From Candidatus Limivicinus faecipullorum (GTDB lineage: Bacteria; Bacillota; Clostridia; Oscillospirales; Oscillospiraceae): 5,460 bases of DNA. The translations under genes and the position numbers were made by a program. This document shows, piece by piece, positions 1 to 5,460 of the stretch. The stretch spans positions 1 to 5,460 of the forward strand of contig DVHY01000080.1 of assembly GCA_018711755.1 (NCBI GenBank). The letters run 5' to 3'. Positions within the stretch are counted from its first letter, which is position 1. Each line of letters begins with the position of its first letter. Under the pieces are notes generated by a model. It saw only the letters and a program-made list of their open reading frames with translations, was not told where the DNA came from and searched no databases.

Positions 1-357
1 GTGGAAAAGAAGGACTACATCGCAAACCCCAAACCCAACGGATACCGCAGCCTCCACCTGATAATCAGCGTCCCCGTGTTTTTCTCCCAGCAGAAACGGG
101 ACATGAAGGTGGAAATCCAGATACGCACCATAGCCATGGACTTCTGGGCAAGTCTTGAACACCAGATAAAATACAAAAAGGTCATCCCCGACCAGGACAA
201 TATAGTGGCAAAACTGAGAGCCTGCGCCGACGATATCGCCCGCATCGACGGGGAGATGATGGAGATACACCGGCAGCTGGAGGCCACGGAGAACCGGGAG
301 CGGGAGGAGGACAGCCTCCTGGCCATGCTGCGCAAGCTGGACGCGCCTATATCATGA
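1..357 (+). CDS. Small alarmone synthetase, (p)ppGpp synthetase of YjbM/YwaC type (5' end outside window)
   Basis: This is the C-terminal part of a RelA/SpoT-domain pyrophosphokinase, which moves pyrophosphate from ATP to GTP or GDP to make the stringent-response alarmone (p)ppGpp in the cytoplasm. The visible 118 residues hold the synthetase motif NGYRSLH (residues 13-19 of the visible part) and EIQIRT (38-43), with the acidic residue typical of the active site, followed by FWASLEH. The last ~45 residues are a charged helical tail (EATENREREED region), as in the family's oligomerising C-terminal helices. No HD hydrolase, TGS or ACT domain follows, so this is a small single-function synthetase rather than long Rel. 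Family members are usually about 210 residues, so roughly 90 N-terminal residues lie before the window. The GTG at position 1 is probably an internal valine codon, because it lies just before the conserved core. Which paralogue (RelP or RelQ) it is cannot be settled here. Confidence 0.87.
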   Translation: MEKKDYIANPKPNGYRSLHLIISVPVFFSQQKRDMKVEIQIRTIAMDFWASLEHQIKYKKVIPDQDNIVAKLRACADDIARIDGEMMEIHRQLEATENREREEDSLLAMLRKLDAPIS

Positions 358-399
358 TTTTTTGGTCCCCCGGCCCTTTCGGGCCGGGGGACCAAAAAA
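358..399. other. Perfect GC-rich hairpin after the alarmone synthetase gene, with T and A tracts in reversed order
   Basis: Two perfect 19-base arms (358-376 and 381-399) flank a four-base loop TTTC (377-380). The inner 13 pairs are almost all G-C (GGTCCCCCGGCCC in the left arm). The left arm begins with six T and the right arm ends with six A, so on both strands the RNA hairpin is preceded by U and followed by A. That is the opposite of an intrinsic terminator, which needs U after the stem. On the minus strand the loop reads GAAA, a GNRA tetraloop. It starts directly after the TGA stop (355-357) and ends 13 bases before the ilvA promoter. It may act as a transcription barrier or a 3'-end RNA stabiliser, or it may be a dispersed repeat. 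The structure is certain; the role is inferred. Confidence 0.8.
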
Positions 400-412
400 A
401 TTCCTGCCCGTA

Positions 413-441
413 TTGTAATCTTTCCTCAGCTGGAGTAAAAT
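413..441 (+). promoter_or_regulatory. Probable sigma-70/sigma-A-type promoter of the ilvA-ridA unit
   Basis: TTGTAA (413-418, 4 of 6 consensus) and TAAAAT (436-441, 5 of 6) are separated by exactly 17 bases. They lie in an A/T-richer patch between the hairpin after the upstream gene and the ilvA start. Transcription would begin near 448, giving a leader of about 55 bases. I see no T-box, leader peptide or riboswitch-like structure in so short a leader. Confidence 0.6.
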
Positions 442-486
442 CTTATCAAGATATACACTTTCAAATTTCAGCCGCCCCGTGCGGCC

Positions 487-493
487 AAGGGAG
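487..493 (+). promoter_or_regulatory. Ribosome binding site that fixes the ilvA start
   Basis: AAGGGAG lies 8 bases before the ATG at 502 but only 2 bases before an in-frame GTG at 496. The spacing favours the ATG at 502 and removes two residues from the longest possible reading. Confidence 0.7.
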
Positions 494-501
494 TTGTGCA
501 T

Positions 502-1716
502 ATGAACATCGAGCTGAGAGACATCAAGAACGCCGCCCAGCGGCTCAGGCCCATACTTCATCACACCGAGCTGGACCTGTCCTCCACCTTTTCCAGCATG
601 ACCGGGGGCAGCATCTATCTCAAGTGCGAGAACCGCCAGAAGACCGGCTCCTTCAAAATAAGAGGCGCCAGCAACAAGATAGCTTCCCTGGTGGAGCAGG
701 GCCAGGTCCAGTCCGTGGTGGCCTCCTCCGCCGGCAACCACGCCCAGGGTGTGGCCTATGCCGCCAAGAAATTCGGCATCCCCGCCACCATAGTCATGCC
801 TGAGTCGGCGCCCATCGCCAAGGTCCAGGCCACCGAGGGCTACGGGGCAAAGGTGGTGCTCTCCGGCTCCTGCTATGACGACGCCTACACCAAGGCCCGG
901 GAGATATGCGACAGCGAGGGGGCCACCTTCCTCCACCCCTACAACGATGTGGACGTCATAGCCGGCCAGGGTACCCTGGGCATAGAGATACTGGGGGATC
1001 TGCCCACGGTGGACCTTATCCTGGTCCCCGCCGGGGGCGGAGGGCTGCTCTCCGGCGTGGCTGCCGCAGTCAAGCAGCTCAATCCCCGGGTGAAAGTCTT
1101 CGGCGTGCAGGCTGAGGGCGCCAACGCCATAGCCCGCAGCTTCAGGGAGAAACGCCTTATCACCACCGAGACCGCCTCCACCATAGCCGACGGCATAGCC
1201 GTCAAGGCCCCCGGAGACATCACCGTGGACATCATCAACCAGTACGTGGACGATGTGGTCACCGTGTCCGACCGGGAGATATCCAGCGCCATACTCCTGC
1301 TCATGGAGCGTTGCAAGCAGATAGTTGAGCCCGCCGGTGCCACCTCCCTTGCGGCAGCCCTGGGCGGAAAGATAGACGTGGAAGGTAAGAACGTGGTGTG
1401 CCTCCTCTCCGGCGGCAACATCGACGTGAGCTTCATCCAGAACATCATAGAGCAGGGCCTGGTGGCCCGCAACCGGCGGCTCAAATTCATCGCCAAGCTC
1501 ATAGACCGCCCCGGCAGCCTGGTGCAGCTTTTGAACGTCCTGGCCCAGGCCGGAGCCAATGTGCTCACCGTGCAGCACGACAAGCTGATGCTGGGTCTCA
1601 ATCCCAACGAGACCTATGTGCGTATAGCCTGCGAGGTGGGCGGCAAGGCCCACGGCAGCATAGTCATGAGCGAACTGAAAAACCACGGCTACCAGGTGGA
1701 GAGCGACGAGATGTGA
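502..1716 (+). CDS. ilvA: Threonine dehydratase (threonine ammonia-lyase), medium form with C-terminal ACT domain
   Basis: This cytoplasmic pyridoxal-phosphate enzyme deaminates L-threonine to 2-oxobutyrate and ammonia, and usually also L-serine to pyruvate. The protein has 404 residues from the ATG at 502. The fold-type II catalytic domain spans about 1-320, with the PLP lysine in SFKIRGA (Lys52), the substrate loop SSAGNHAQG (75-83), the phosphate-binding glycine loop PAGGGGLL (176-183) and the cofactor-ring motif LLSGGN (301-306). A single ACT domain follows (about 326-404, starting LKFIAKLIDRPGSL). This length and single ACT domain match the medium-form family, not the roughly 500-residue biosynthetic form with a longer regulatory region. 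Enzymes of this form can be catabolic or can feed isoleucine synthesis; no other isoleucine genes are visible, while ridA lies directly downstream. Ligand control through the ACT domain is likely, but the effector is unknown. By hand count its isoleucines use 19 ATA, 14 ATC and no ATT codons. Confidence 0.95.
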   Translation: MNIELRDIKNAAQRLRPILHHTELDLSSTFSSMTGGSIYLKCENRQKTGSFKIRGASNKIASLVEQGQVQSVVASSAGNHAQGVAYAAKKFGIPATIVMPESAPIAKVQATEGYGAKVVLSGSCYDDAYTKAREICDSEGATFLHPYNDVDVIAGQGTLGIEILGDLPTVDLILVPAGGGGLLSGVAAAVKQLNPRVKVFGVQAEGANAIARSFREKRLITTETASTIADGIAVKAPGDITVDIINQYVDDVVTVSDREISSAILLLMERCKQIVEPAGATSLAAALGGKIDVEGKNVVCLLSGGNIDVSFIQNIIEQGLVARNRRLKFIAKLIDRPGSLVQLLNVLAQAGANVLTVQHDKLMLGLNPNETYVRIACEVGGKAHGSIVMSELKNHGYQVESDEM

Positions 1717-1793
1717 CCCCGGCCCTCCACGGGAAACTGCCGGAGCTTCAGCATAACTACCGTCAATATATTATTCAAAAGGAGAGACGAACC

Positions 1794-2165
1794 ATGAAGA
1801 CCGTATCCACAGAAAAAGCCCCCTCCGCCATCGGCCCCTATTCTCAGGCCCAGATAAGCGGCAACTTTGTATTCTGCTCCGGGCAGATACCCGTCATCCC
1901 CGAGACCGGCGAACTGGCCCAGGGTCTGGATGGCCAGGCCCATCAGGTGTTCAAAAACATTTCCCAGCTGCTCAAGGCCGCCGGCTCCGATATCTCAAAG
2001 GTGGTCAAGAGCACCGTGTTCATCCGGCACATGGATGACTTCGCCGCCGTCAACGCCATCTACGCCCAGTACTTCACCGAGCCCTTCCCCGCCCGCTCCT
2101 GCGTGGAGGTGGGCAAGCTGCCCAAGGACGTGCTGCTGGAGTGCGAGGTCATCGCCGAGCTTTAA
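1794..2165 (+). CDS. ridA: RidA, reactive enamine/imine deaminase (YjgF/YER057c/UK114 family)
   Basis: RidA hydrolyses 2-aminoacrylate and 2-iminobutyrate, the reactive products of PLP dehydratases, to pyruvate or 2-oxobutyrate plus ammonia. It is a cytoplasmic trimer. The 123-residue protein is close to the usual 125-130. It shows IGPYSQA (13-19), SGQIP (29-33), VNAIY (86-90) and PARSCVEVGKLPKDV (99-113). Arg101 corresponds to the catalytic Arg105 of E. coli RidA; Tyr16, Ser29, Asn87, Cys103 and Glu116 match other conserved pocket positions. A loop before PARSC is about three residues shorter than in E. coli RidA. GGAG at 1781-1784 lies 9 bases before the ATG. It follows ilvA by 77 bases with no terminator or convincing promoter between, so the two genes are probably co-transcribed, coupling imine production to its removal. 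Confidence 0.95.
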   Translation: MKTVSTEKAPSAIGPYSQAQISGNFVFCSGQIPVIPETGELAQGLDGQAHQVFKNISQLLKAAGSDISKVVKSTVFIRHMDDFAAVNAIYAQYFTEPFPARSCVEVGKLPKDVLLECEVIAEL

Positions 2166-2195
2166 AGCGCCCCGGACCGTATCTCTCATAAACGC

Positions 2196-2233
2196 TCAGG
2201 CGGGACCCTCCCGGTCCTGCCTGATTCTTTTTT
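2196..2233 (+). terminator. Intrinsic terminator of the ilvA-ridA unit
   Basis: The arms TCAGGCGGGACC (2196-2207) and GGTCCTGCCTGA (2213-2224) pair over 12 positions with one G-U wobble, around the loop CTCCC. They are followed by TTCTTTTTT (2225-2233). This is the canonical form, placed 30 bases after the ridA stop. Confidence 0.9.
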
Positions 2234-2255
2234 CCCGGTCCGGGCCGAAAGGCGG

Positions 2256-2284
2256 TTGTCATTTAGCCAGAAAAAGATTATAAT
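2256..2284 (+). promoter_or_regulatory. Near-consensus sigma-70/sigma-A-type promoter of the TetR-family gene
   Basis: TTGTCA (2256-2261, 5 of 6 consensus) and TATAAT (2279-2284, 6 of 6) are separated by exactly 17 bases. Transcription would start near 2291, about 38 bases before the ATG at 2329. The spacer and leader are A/T-rich compared with the surroundings. The 8-base palindrome CATATATG (2305-2312) lies in the leader and could be part of an autorepressor site, but this is a weak guess. Confidence 0.8.
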
Positions 2285-2328
2285 ATTTAAAGAGTTATAT
2301 CATACATATATGGAAGGCAGCTGTTGGG

Positions 2329-2937
2329 ATGAAGGAACTCACTCCCCGCCAGAAGAAAAGTCTGGATATGAAAAAAAATATATACGAGGTCTTCAACCGC
2401 CTCTGTAAGGAGTACGAGGGCAATGTCACCGTAAAGGACGTGTGCCGGGAGGCCGGTGTTTCCGTGGGCTCTTTCTATAATTTTTTCGAGAGCAAGGAAG
2501 CCGTCACCGCCGCCGTGTATCAGTACCTCAACGATGAGATGCTGGACTGGGAATACCCCCAGGAACCCACGGAGCGGATACTGGCGGCCGCAGAGCGGCT
2601 CATGCGCCTGTCCATAGAGAAGGGCATACATTTCCTGAAAATGGCCGCGCTGTACGAGGTGGACCATACCCCCACCATTGTCAGGAGCAGCTATGACGGG
2701 CAGGTCCTTTTCTCCGCCACTGCGGACATAATCATATCCGCCCTGGAAGAGGGTGCGGAAAAGGGGCTGTACAAGCTGGAGCAGCCTGCCTGGTATTACT
2801 CCGATATGATAATATTCATGCACAGGAGCCAGCTCTATTTCTGGACCGTGAACAACGGCCATTACGACCCCCTCTCCTCCCAGCTGTCCTACACCAGATT
2901 TATCCTGGACGCCATAAGCGTCAAGGGCCGGAGCTGA
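2329..2937 (+). CDS. TetR/AcrR-family transcriptional regulator, target unknown
   Basis: This 202-residue protein has the standard size of a TetR-family DNA-binding dimer. The N-terminal domain (about 12-60) holds the helix-turn-helix: VTVKDVCREAGVSVGSFYNFF (33-53), followed by ESKEAV, the classic hinge into helix 4. The remaining ~140 residues are helical and would bind an effector and dimerise, but I recognise no specific subfamily. The aromatic stretches WYYSDM and LYFWTV suggest a hydrophobic pocket. The ATG at 2329 is preceded by GGAAGG (2312-2317) at 11 bases, slightly long. An in-frame ATG at codon 14 lacks a good site and would cut the first helix. The gene has its own strong promoter and lies between two terminators, so it is transcribed alone. 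Possible targets are itself, the ilvA-ridA unit or the convergent transporter-hydrolase pair; nothing in the sequence decides. Confidence 0.9.
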   Translation: MKELTPRQKKSLDMKKNIYEVFNRLCKEYEGNVTVKDVCREAGVSVGSFYNFFESKEAVTAAVYQYLNDEMLDWEYPQEPTERILAAAERLMRLSIEKGIHFLKMAALYEVDHTPTIVRSSYDGQVLFSATADIIISALEEGAEKGLYKLEQPAWYYSDMIIFMHRSQLYFWTVNNGHYDPLSSQLSYTRFILDAISVKGRS

Positions 2938-2950
2938 GCCGGATGGGGAG

Positions 2951-2994
2951 AAAAACAACTCAGGGGCGGATATGACCCGCCCCTGAGTTTATTT
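2951..2994. terminator. Bidirectional intrinsic terminator between the convergent tetR and M20 genes
   Basis: The arms AACTCAGGGGCGG (2957-2969) and CCGCCCCTGAGTT (2977-2989) pair perfectly over 13 bases around a seven-base loop. TTTATTT follows on the plus strand, and AAAAACAA before the left arm gives TTGTTTTT on the minus strand. It therefore serves both the TetR gene and the minus-strand hydrolase gene. Its correct tract polarity contrasts with the hairpin at 358-399. Confidence 0.88.
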
Positions 2995-3022
2995 GCTCTG
3001 TTTTTACTTTTCGCTTTTCGGT

Positions 3023-4192
3023 TCAGAGATTTTCCCCGTTGAGATAGTCCAGCATCTCCACGGCCATCTGGGCATTCAGAGCTGCGCCCACGCACAGGGA
3101 CTCGTCTCCTATACGGAACTTTTCGTTATGTCCGGGGCCGTTGCCCTCGGTGCCCAGGAAGGTATAGGCGGCGGGGGCATAATTGGAGTAGGCGCCGAAA
3201 TCGTCTCCGGCATTCATGGGGGCCATCTGCTTTACCATGCCAGCATCCATGAACTTCTCCGCCGCCTGCCGTACCAGGGCGATGACCCGGTCATCGTTGC
3301 ACACCACGTCGCTGAACACCTCAAAGTCCACCGTGGCCTGGGCTCCGTAAGCCTCTGCCACGCCATTGCAGACCCGCTCCATCTCCTCTTTCAGCTTGGG
3401 GCCCAGGGCCTTGCTGAGGAAACGGCAGGTGCCGGTGATGACGGCCTTGTCGGATATGACGTTGAAGGCCTTGCCGGAATTGAAGGTGCAGACGCTGAGC
3501 ACACAGGTGTCAAAGGGGCTGATGCGCCGGCTCACTATGCTTTGCAGGTTGTCCACTATCTGGCAGCCCGCCAGGGTGGCGTCGATGCTGGCCTCCGGGG
3601 TGGCGCCGTGGGCGCTTCTGCCGCTGACTTCAATGGTGAATTTTGCGGCGGCGGCCATGGCCCCGCCGGGGCAGTAGTTTATGCTGCCGGCAGGCTCCAG
3701 AGGAGTCACATGCTGGCCGAAGAACATGTCCACCCCATCAGCGGCGCCCTGGCGGATTATCTGCTCGGCTCCGCCGCCGCCCTCTTCCGCAGGCTGGAAA
3801 ATGCAGCGTACCTTGCCCTTGAGCCGGTCTCTGTTGGCATACAGCAGTTTCACCGCCCCCATGAGCATGGCTGTGTGGGCGTCGTGGCCGCAGGCGTGCA
3901 TCACCTCAGGAATGCGGGACTGATACTCAAGTCCTGTGGTCTCCTGTATGGGCAGAGCGTCCATGTCAGCCCGCAGGGCTACGCACTTCCCCGTGGGGCT
4001 GCCCTCGATCTCCACCATTAGCCCCGTGGGCTGGAAGCGCACATACTTCAGCCCCAGCTTTTTGAGCTCCTCCTCGATCTTTTCCGTGGTACGAAATTCC
4101 TGGAAGCCCAGTTCCGGGTACATGTGAAGCTGATGGCGAAAGTCAACGATAAAATCTTCAATAGCCTTGGCCTGTTCAAGCATGTTCTGCAT
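3023..4192 (-). CDS. M20D-family metallo-amidohydrolase (N-acyl-amino-acid / hippurate hydrolase type)
   Basis: This enzyme probably hydrolyses the amide bond of an N-acylated amino acid or related conjugate in the cytoplasm, using a two-metal centre. The 389-residue length is typical of the HipO/IAA-amino-acid-hydrolase group. It shows RHQLHMYPELGFQE (19-32), LRADMDALPI (73-82), HACGHDAHTAML (99-110), QPAEEGGGGA (133-142), the dimerisation-domain motif SGRSAHGATPE (190-200) and GPGHNEKF (352-359). The expected M20D metal ligands are all present: Cys101, His103, Glu137, His161 and His355, with Glu136 as general base. There is no signal peptide. AAAGGA (4205-4200 on the minus strand) lies 7 bases before the start codon. 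It follows the membrane transporter gene by 60 bases with no terminator, so the two probably form an operon of uptake and hydrolysis. The substrate is not determinable; hippurate, N-acetyl amino acids, aminobenzoyl-glutamate and N-acetyl-diaminopimelate are all possible. Confidence 0.92.
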   Translation of the reverse strand: MQNMLEQAKAIEDFIVDFRHQLHMYPELGFQEFRTTEKIEEELKKLGLKYVRFQPTGLMVEIEGSPTGKCVALRADMDALPIQETTGLEYQSRIPEVMHACGHDAHTAMLMGAVKLLYANRDRLKGKVRCIFQPAEEGGGGAEQIIRQGAADGVDMFFGQHVTPLEPAGSINYCPGGAMAAAAKFTIEVSGRSAHGATPEASIDATLAGCQIVDNLQSIVSRRISPFDTCVLSVCTFNSGKAFNVISDKAVITGTCRFLSKALGPKLKEEMERVCNGVAEAYGAQATVDFEVFSDVVCNDDRVIALVRQAAEKFMDAGMVKQMAPMNAGDDFGAYSNYAPAAYTFLGTEGNGPGHNEKFRIGDESLCVGAALNAQMAVEMLDYLNGENL

Positions 4193-4252
4193 AATCTCAT
4201 CCTTTCATTTATTTCTTCCACCGGGATCTTGTCCCATAGCTTTCGGCCTTTC

Positions 4253-5443
4253 TCAGGCAAAGAGCGCCGCCAGGAAAGGAGAAATAATATTCGCAAGAGC
4301 AACGGACACGAAGGTCACGCTGGTGAAACCGCCCACCAGCATCTTCGGCATCATGTGGCTGGTGATGACCGCCCGCTTCTTCTCGTCGCTAACTGCGGTC
4401 TCCACCGCCTCGCGGGTCAGAGCCACGTTCACGGGGAAGCCCTGATAGCAGTTGAGGCTGATGCCCATGCACATGTCAAAGGTGAACTCGCCCTTGAATA
4501 TCTTGCTGCAAAGCCAGGAAGTGCCGCCCATTCCTATGGTGACTATGATGCAGATGCCCAGTATCTGCAAGAAGTATACCACAAAAACGGAAGGAGTGAC
4601 AGCACTCATCAGAGAAAACAGATATGCCAGCATGAAGGTGAAGCAGAAGCCGTCGGCCTTGGCCTTGGCCAGCACGTTGGGCTCCAGGAAGCCGCAGAGA
4701 GAGCCCAGGAAGCCCAGCACCAGGGCAAATATCAATCCGGACACCGCGCCTCCCGTGAGGACGTTGAGATAGTAGGACAGCAGGGCGACTATGCCCAGCT
4801 TGAAGAGGAGCACGGCGGAAGAATTGAACTGCTGGAACCAGATGAAGGGCTTGAAGCCCCGCTGCTTCTCTTCCACAGCCTCCAGCATCTCCAGCTCGCC
4901 CGCATCGTACAGGCCCTCCAGACGGTGGGCCTCACGGCGCAGCACAATGCCGGTGAGGGGATAGCCCACCAGTATCTGCACGGAGCCGGCTATAAGGGCC
5001 ATGACCACTATCTGGTTCTCTCCGCCTATCTTTGCCGCCACTTCCTGGATGACCATCAAAGCGCCGGAACCGCCGGCAAAGCCGGATATGGTGGAGTACA
5101 CCAGCAGCTTGCCAAAGATGAGCACGCCCAGCGTCAGTCCCAGAACGCAGATGCCCACCACGGACATGAAGGCAATGATAATTGTCTTCCACTGGCGCTT
5201 CATCTCACCCACAGGGATGCTGGTAGCCATGTTGGCTATGCAGAAATATGCGCAGATGTTGTATACCGCTGCGGAAACTCCGCTGGTGTTTATCAGGTCT
5301 GTGGGCAGAAACGTCCAGTACCCCACGATAAAGCACAGCGAGATGACCAGCGCAGACGGAAACTTTCCCTTTGTGACCTTGGAGACGATATCTCCCAGAG
5401 CCACGATCGCAAGGACTATTGCCAAGCCCTCCCATTGACTCAT
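4253..5443 (-). CDS. Polytopic membrane protein, putative secondary transporter (possibly GltS/ESS-like)
   Basis: This 396-residue integral membrane protein has about 10-11 hydrophobic segments, roughly at 5-20, 29-46, 56-76, 87-110, 144-167, 209-228, 231-253, 264-306 (two) and 367-390. A charged loop at about 168-205 (RREAHRLEGL, EAVEEKQRGF) splits it into two halves, the usual layout of inverted-repeat secondary carriers. The glycine-rich segment GFAGGSGALM (121-130) resembles the re-entrant-loop motif of Na+/glutamate symporters of the GltS type. This is a resemblance only, and I cannot place the family firmly. A hydrophilic segment near 340-366 precedes the conserved-looking MMPKMLVGGFTSVTF (364-378). 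It has about ten cysteines, many for a membrane carrier. There is no ATPase domain. AGGAGG (5458-5453, minus strand) lies 9 bases before the start. Position just upstream of the M20D hydrolase gene suggests it imports that enzyme's substrate. Its promoter lies beyond the window edge. Confidence 0.85.
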   Translation of the reverse strand: MSQWEGLAIVLAIVALGDIVSKVTKGKFPSALVISLCFIVGYWTFLPTDLINTSGVSAAVYNICAYFCIANMATSIPVGEMKRQWKTIIIAFMSVVGICVLGLTLGVLIFGKLLVYSTISGFAGGSGALMVIQEVAAKIGGENQIVVMALIAGSVQILVGYPLTGIVLRREAHRLEGLYDAGELEMLEAVEEKQRGFKPFIWFQQFNSSAVLLFKLGIVALLSYYLNVLTGGAVSGLIFALVLGFLGSLCGFLEPNVLAKAKADGFCFTFMLAYLFSLMSAVTPSVFVVYFLQILGICIIVTIGMGGTSWLCSKIFKGEFTFDMCMGISLNCYQGFPVNVALTREAVETAVSDEKKRAVITSHMMPKMLVGGFTSVTFVSVALANIISPFLAALFA

Positions 5444-5460
5444 TTTCTTTTCCCTCCTAA

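Noticed and set aside
1..3. GTG at position 1 as the start codon of the alarmone synthetase
   Set aside because: It lies directly before the conserved DYIANPKPNGYRS core; starting there would remove the ATP-binding half of the synthetase domain. The window edge, not the gene, explains the short length.
471..485. Short inverted repeat GCCGC-CCCGT-GCGGC just upstream of the ilvA ribosome binding site
   Set aside because: The stem has only five pairs in GC-rich DNA and does not cover the binding site or have an alternative partner, so a regulatory role is not supported.
352..1686. A 444-codon open frame on the minus strand, antisense to ilvA
   Set aside because: It is codon-aligned with ilvA, so it stays open only because the sense gene avoids TTA, CTA and TCA codons. 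Its translation is rich in Gly, His and Val with no recognisable domain, while ilvA has clear family motifs.
1398..1793. An upstream in-frame extension of RidA that overlaps ilvA by about 320 bases
   Set aside because: RidA proteins begin near MKTVSTEKAP, and the ATG at 1794 has a good ribosome binding site. The extension is an Arg/Pro/Gln-rich out-of-frame reading of ilvA.
1717..1793. Possible separate promoter for ridA (TATATT at 1767-1772)
   Set aside because: The only nearby -35-like hexamer, TTCAGC at 1747-1752, is a poor match with 14-base spacing, so a separate promoter is not supported.
2993..4021. A 342-codon open frame on the plus strand, antisense to the M20D gene
   Set aside because: It is codon-aligned with the hydrolase, overlaps the terminator region at its start, and has a low-complexity Gly/Ala/His-rich translation with no domain. 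It is a composition shadow.
4193..4252. Possible terminator between the transporter and M20D genes (GGGA-TCTTG-TCCC)
   Set aside because: The stem has four pairs and no T tract on the minus strand, so read-through between the two genes is expected.

Overview
The window carries six protein genes in tightly packed, GC-rich bacterial DNA. It looks like part of the chromosome of an anaerobic, amino-acid-using bacterium, probably a Firmicutes-type lineage or something with similar gene content. This rests on the small alarmone synthetase of the YjbM/YwaC kind, a medium-length ACT-domain threonine dehydratase, strong AGGAGG-type ribosome binding sites, sigma-70/sigma-A-like promoters and canonical intrinsic terminators. 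A Synergistota-like or Negativicutes-like source cannot be excluded from sequence alone. Isoleucine codon use is peculiar: ATA is used at least as often as ATC in the first genes, although the DNA is GC-rich.

Plus-strand left half (1-2937): The window opens inside a (p)ppGpp synthetase gene, of which only the C-terminal part is visible. Its stop codon is followed at once by a very stable GC-rich hairpin (about 358-399). A clear promoter then drives a two-gene unit: a pyridoxal-phosphate threonine dehydratase with an ACT domain (ilvA-like), then ridA. The pairing makes metabolic sense. The dehydratase releases reactive enamine/imine intermediates, and RidA hydrolyses them to 2-oxoacids and ammonia. 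The unit ends in a canonical terminator (2196-2233). A near-consensus promoter (2256-2284) then drives a TetR-family regulator of unknown target.

Minus-strand right half (5443-3023): The TetR gene converges on a minus-strand pair, with a bidirectional terminator between them (about 2951-2994). The upstream gene of the pair encodes a polytopic membrane protein that looks like a two-halved secondary carrier. The downstream gene encodes an M20D metallo-amidohydrolase with all five expected metal ligands. The likely job of the pair is uptake of an N-acylated amino acid or similar conjugate followed by intracellular hydrolysis, but the substrate cannot be read from the sequence. The promoter of the pair lies outside the window.

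I saw no mobile element, tRNA, rRNA, CRISPR array or obviously new multi-gene system. The points most worth a second look are the hairpin at 358-399, whose T and A tracts are on the wrong sides for an intrinsic terminator on either strand, the poorly classified transporter paired with the M20D hydrolase, and repeated pairing segments around the ridA terminator.
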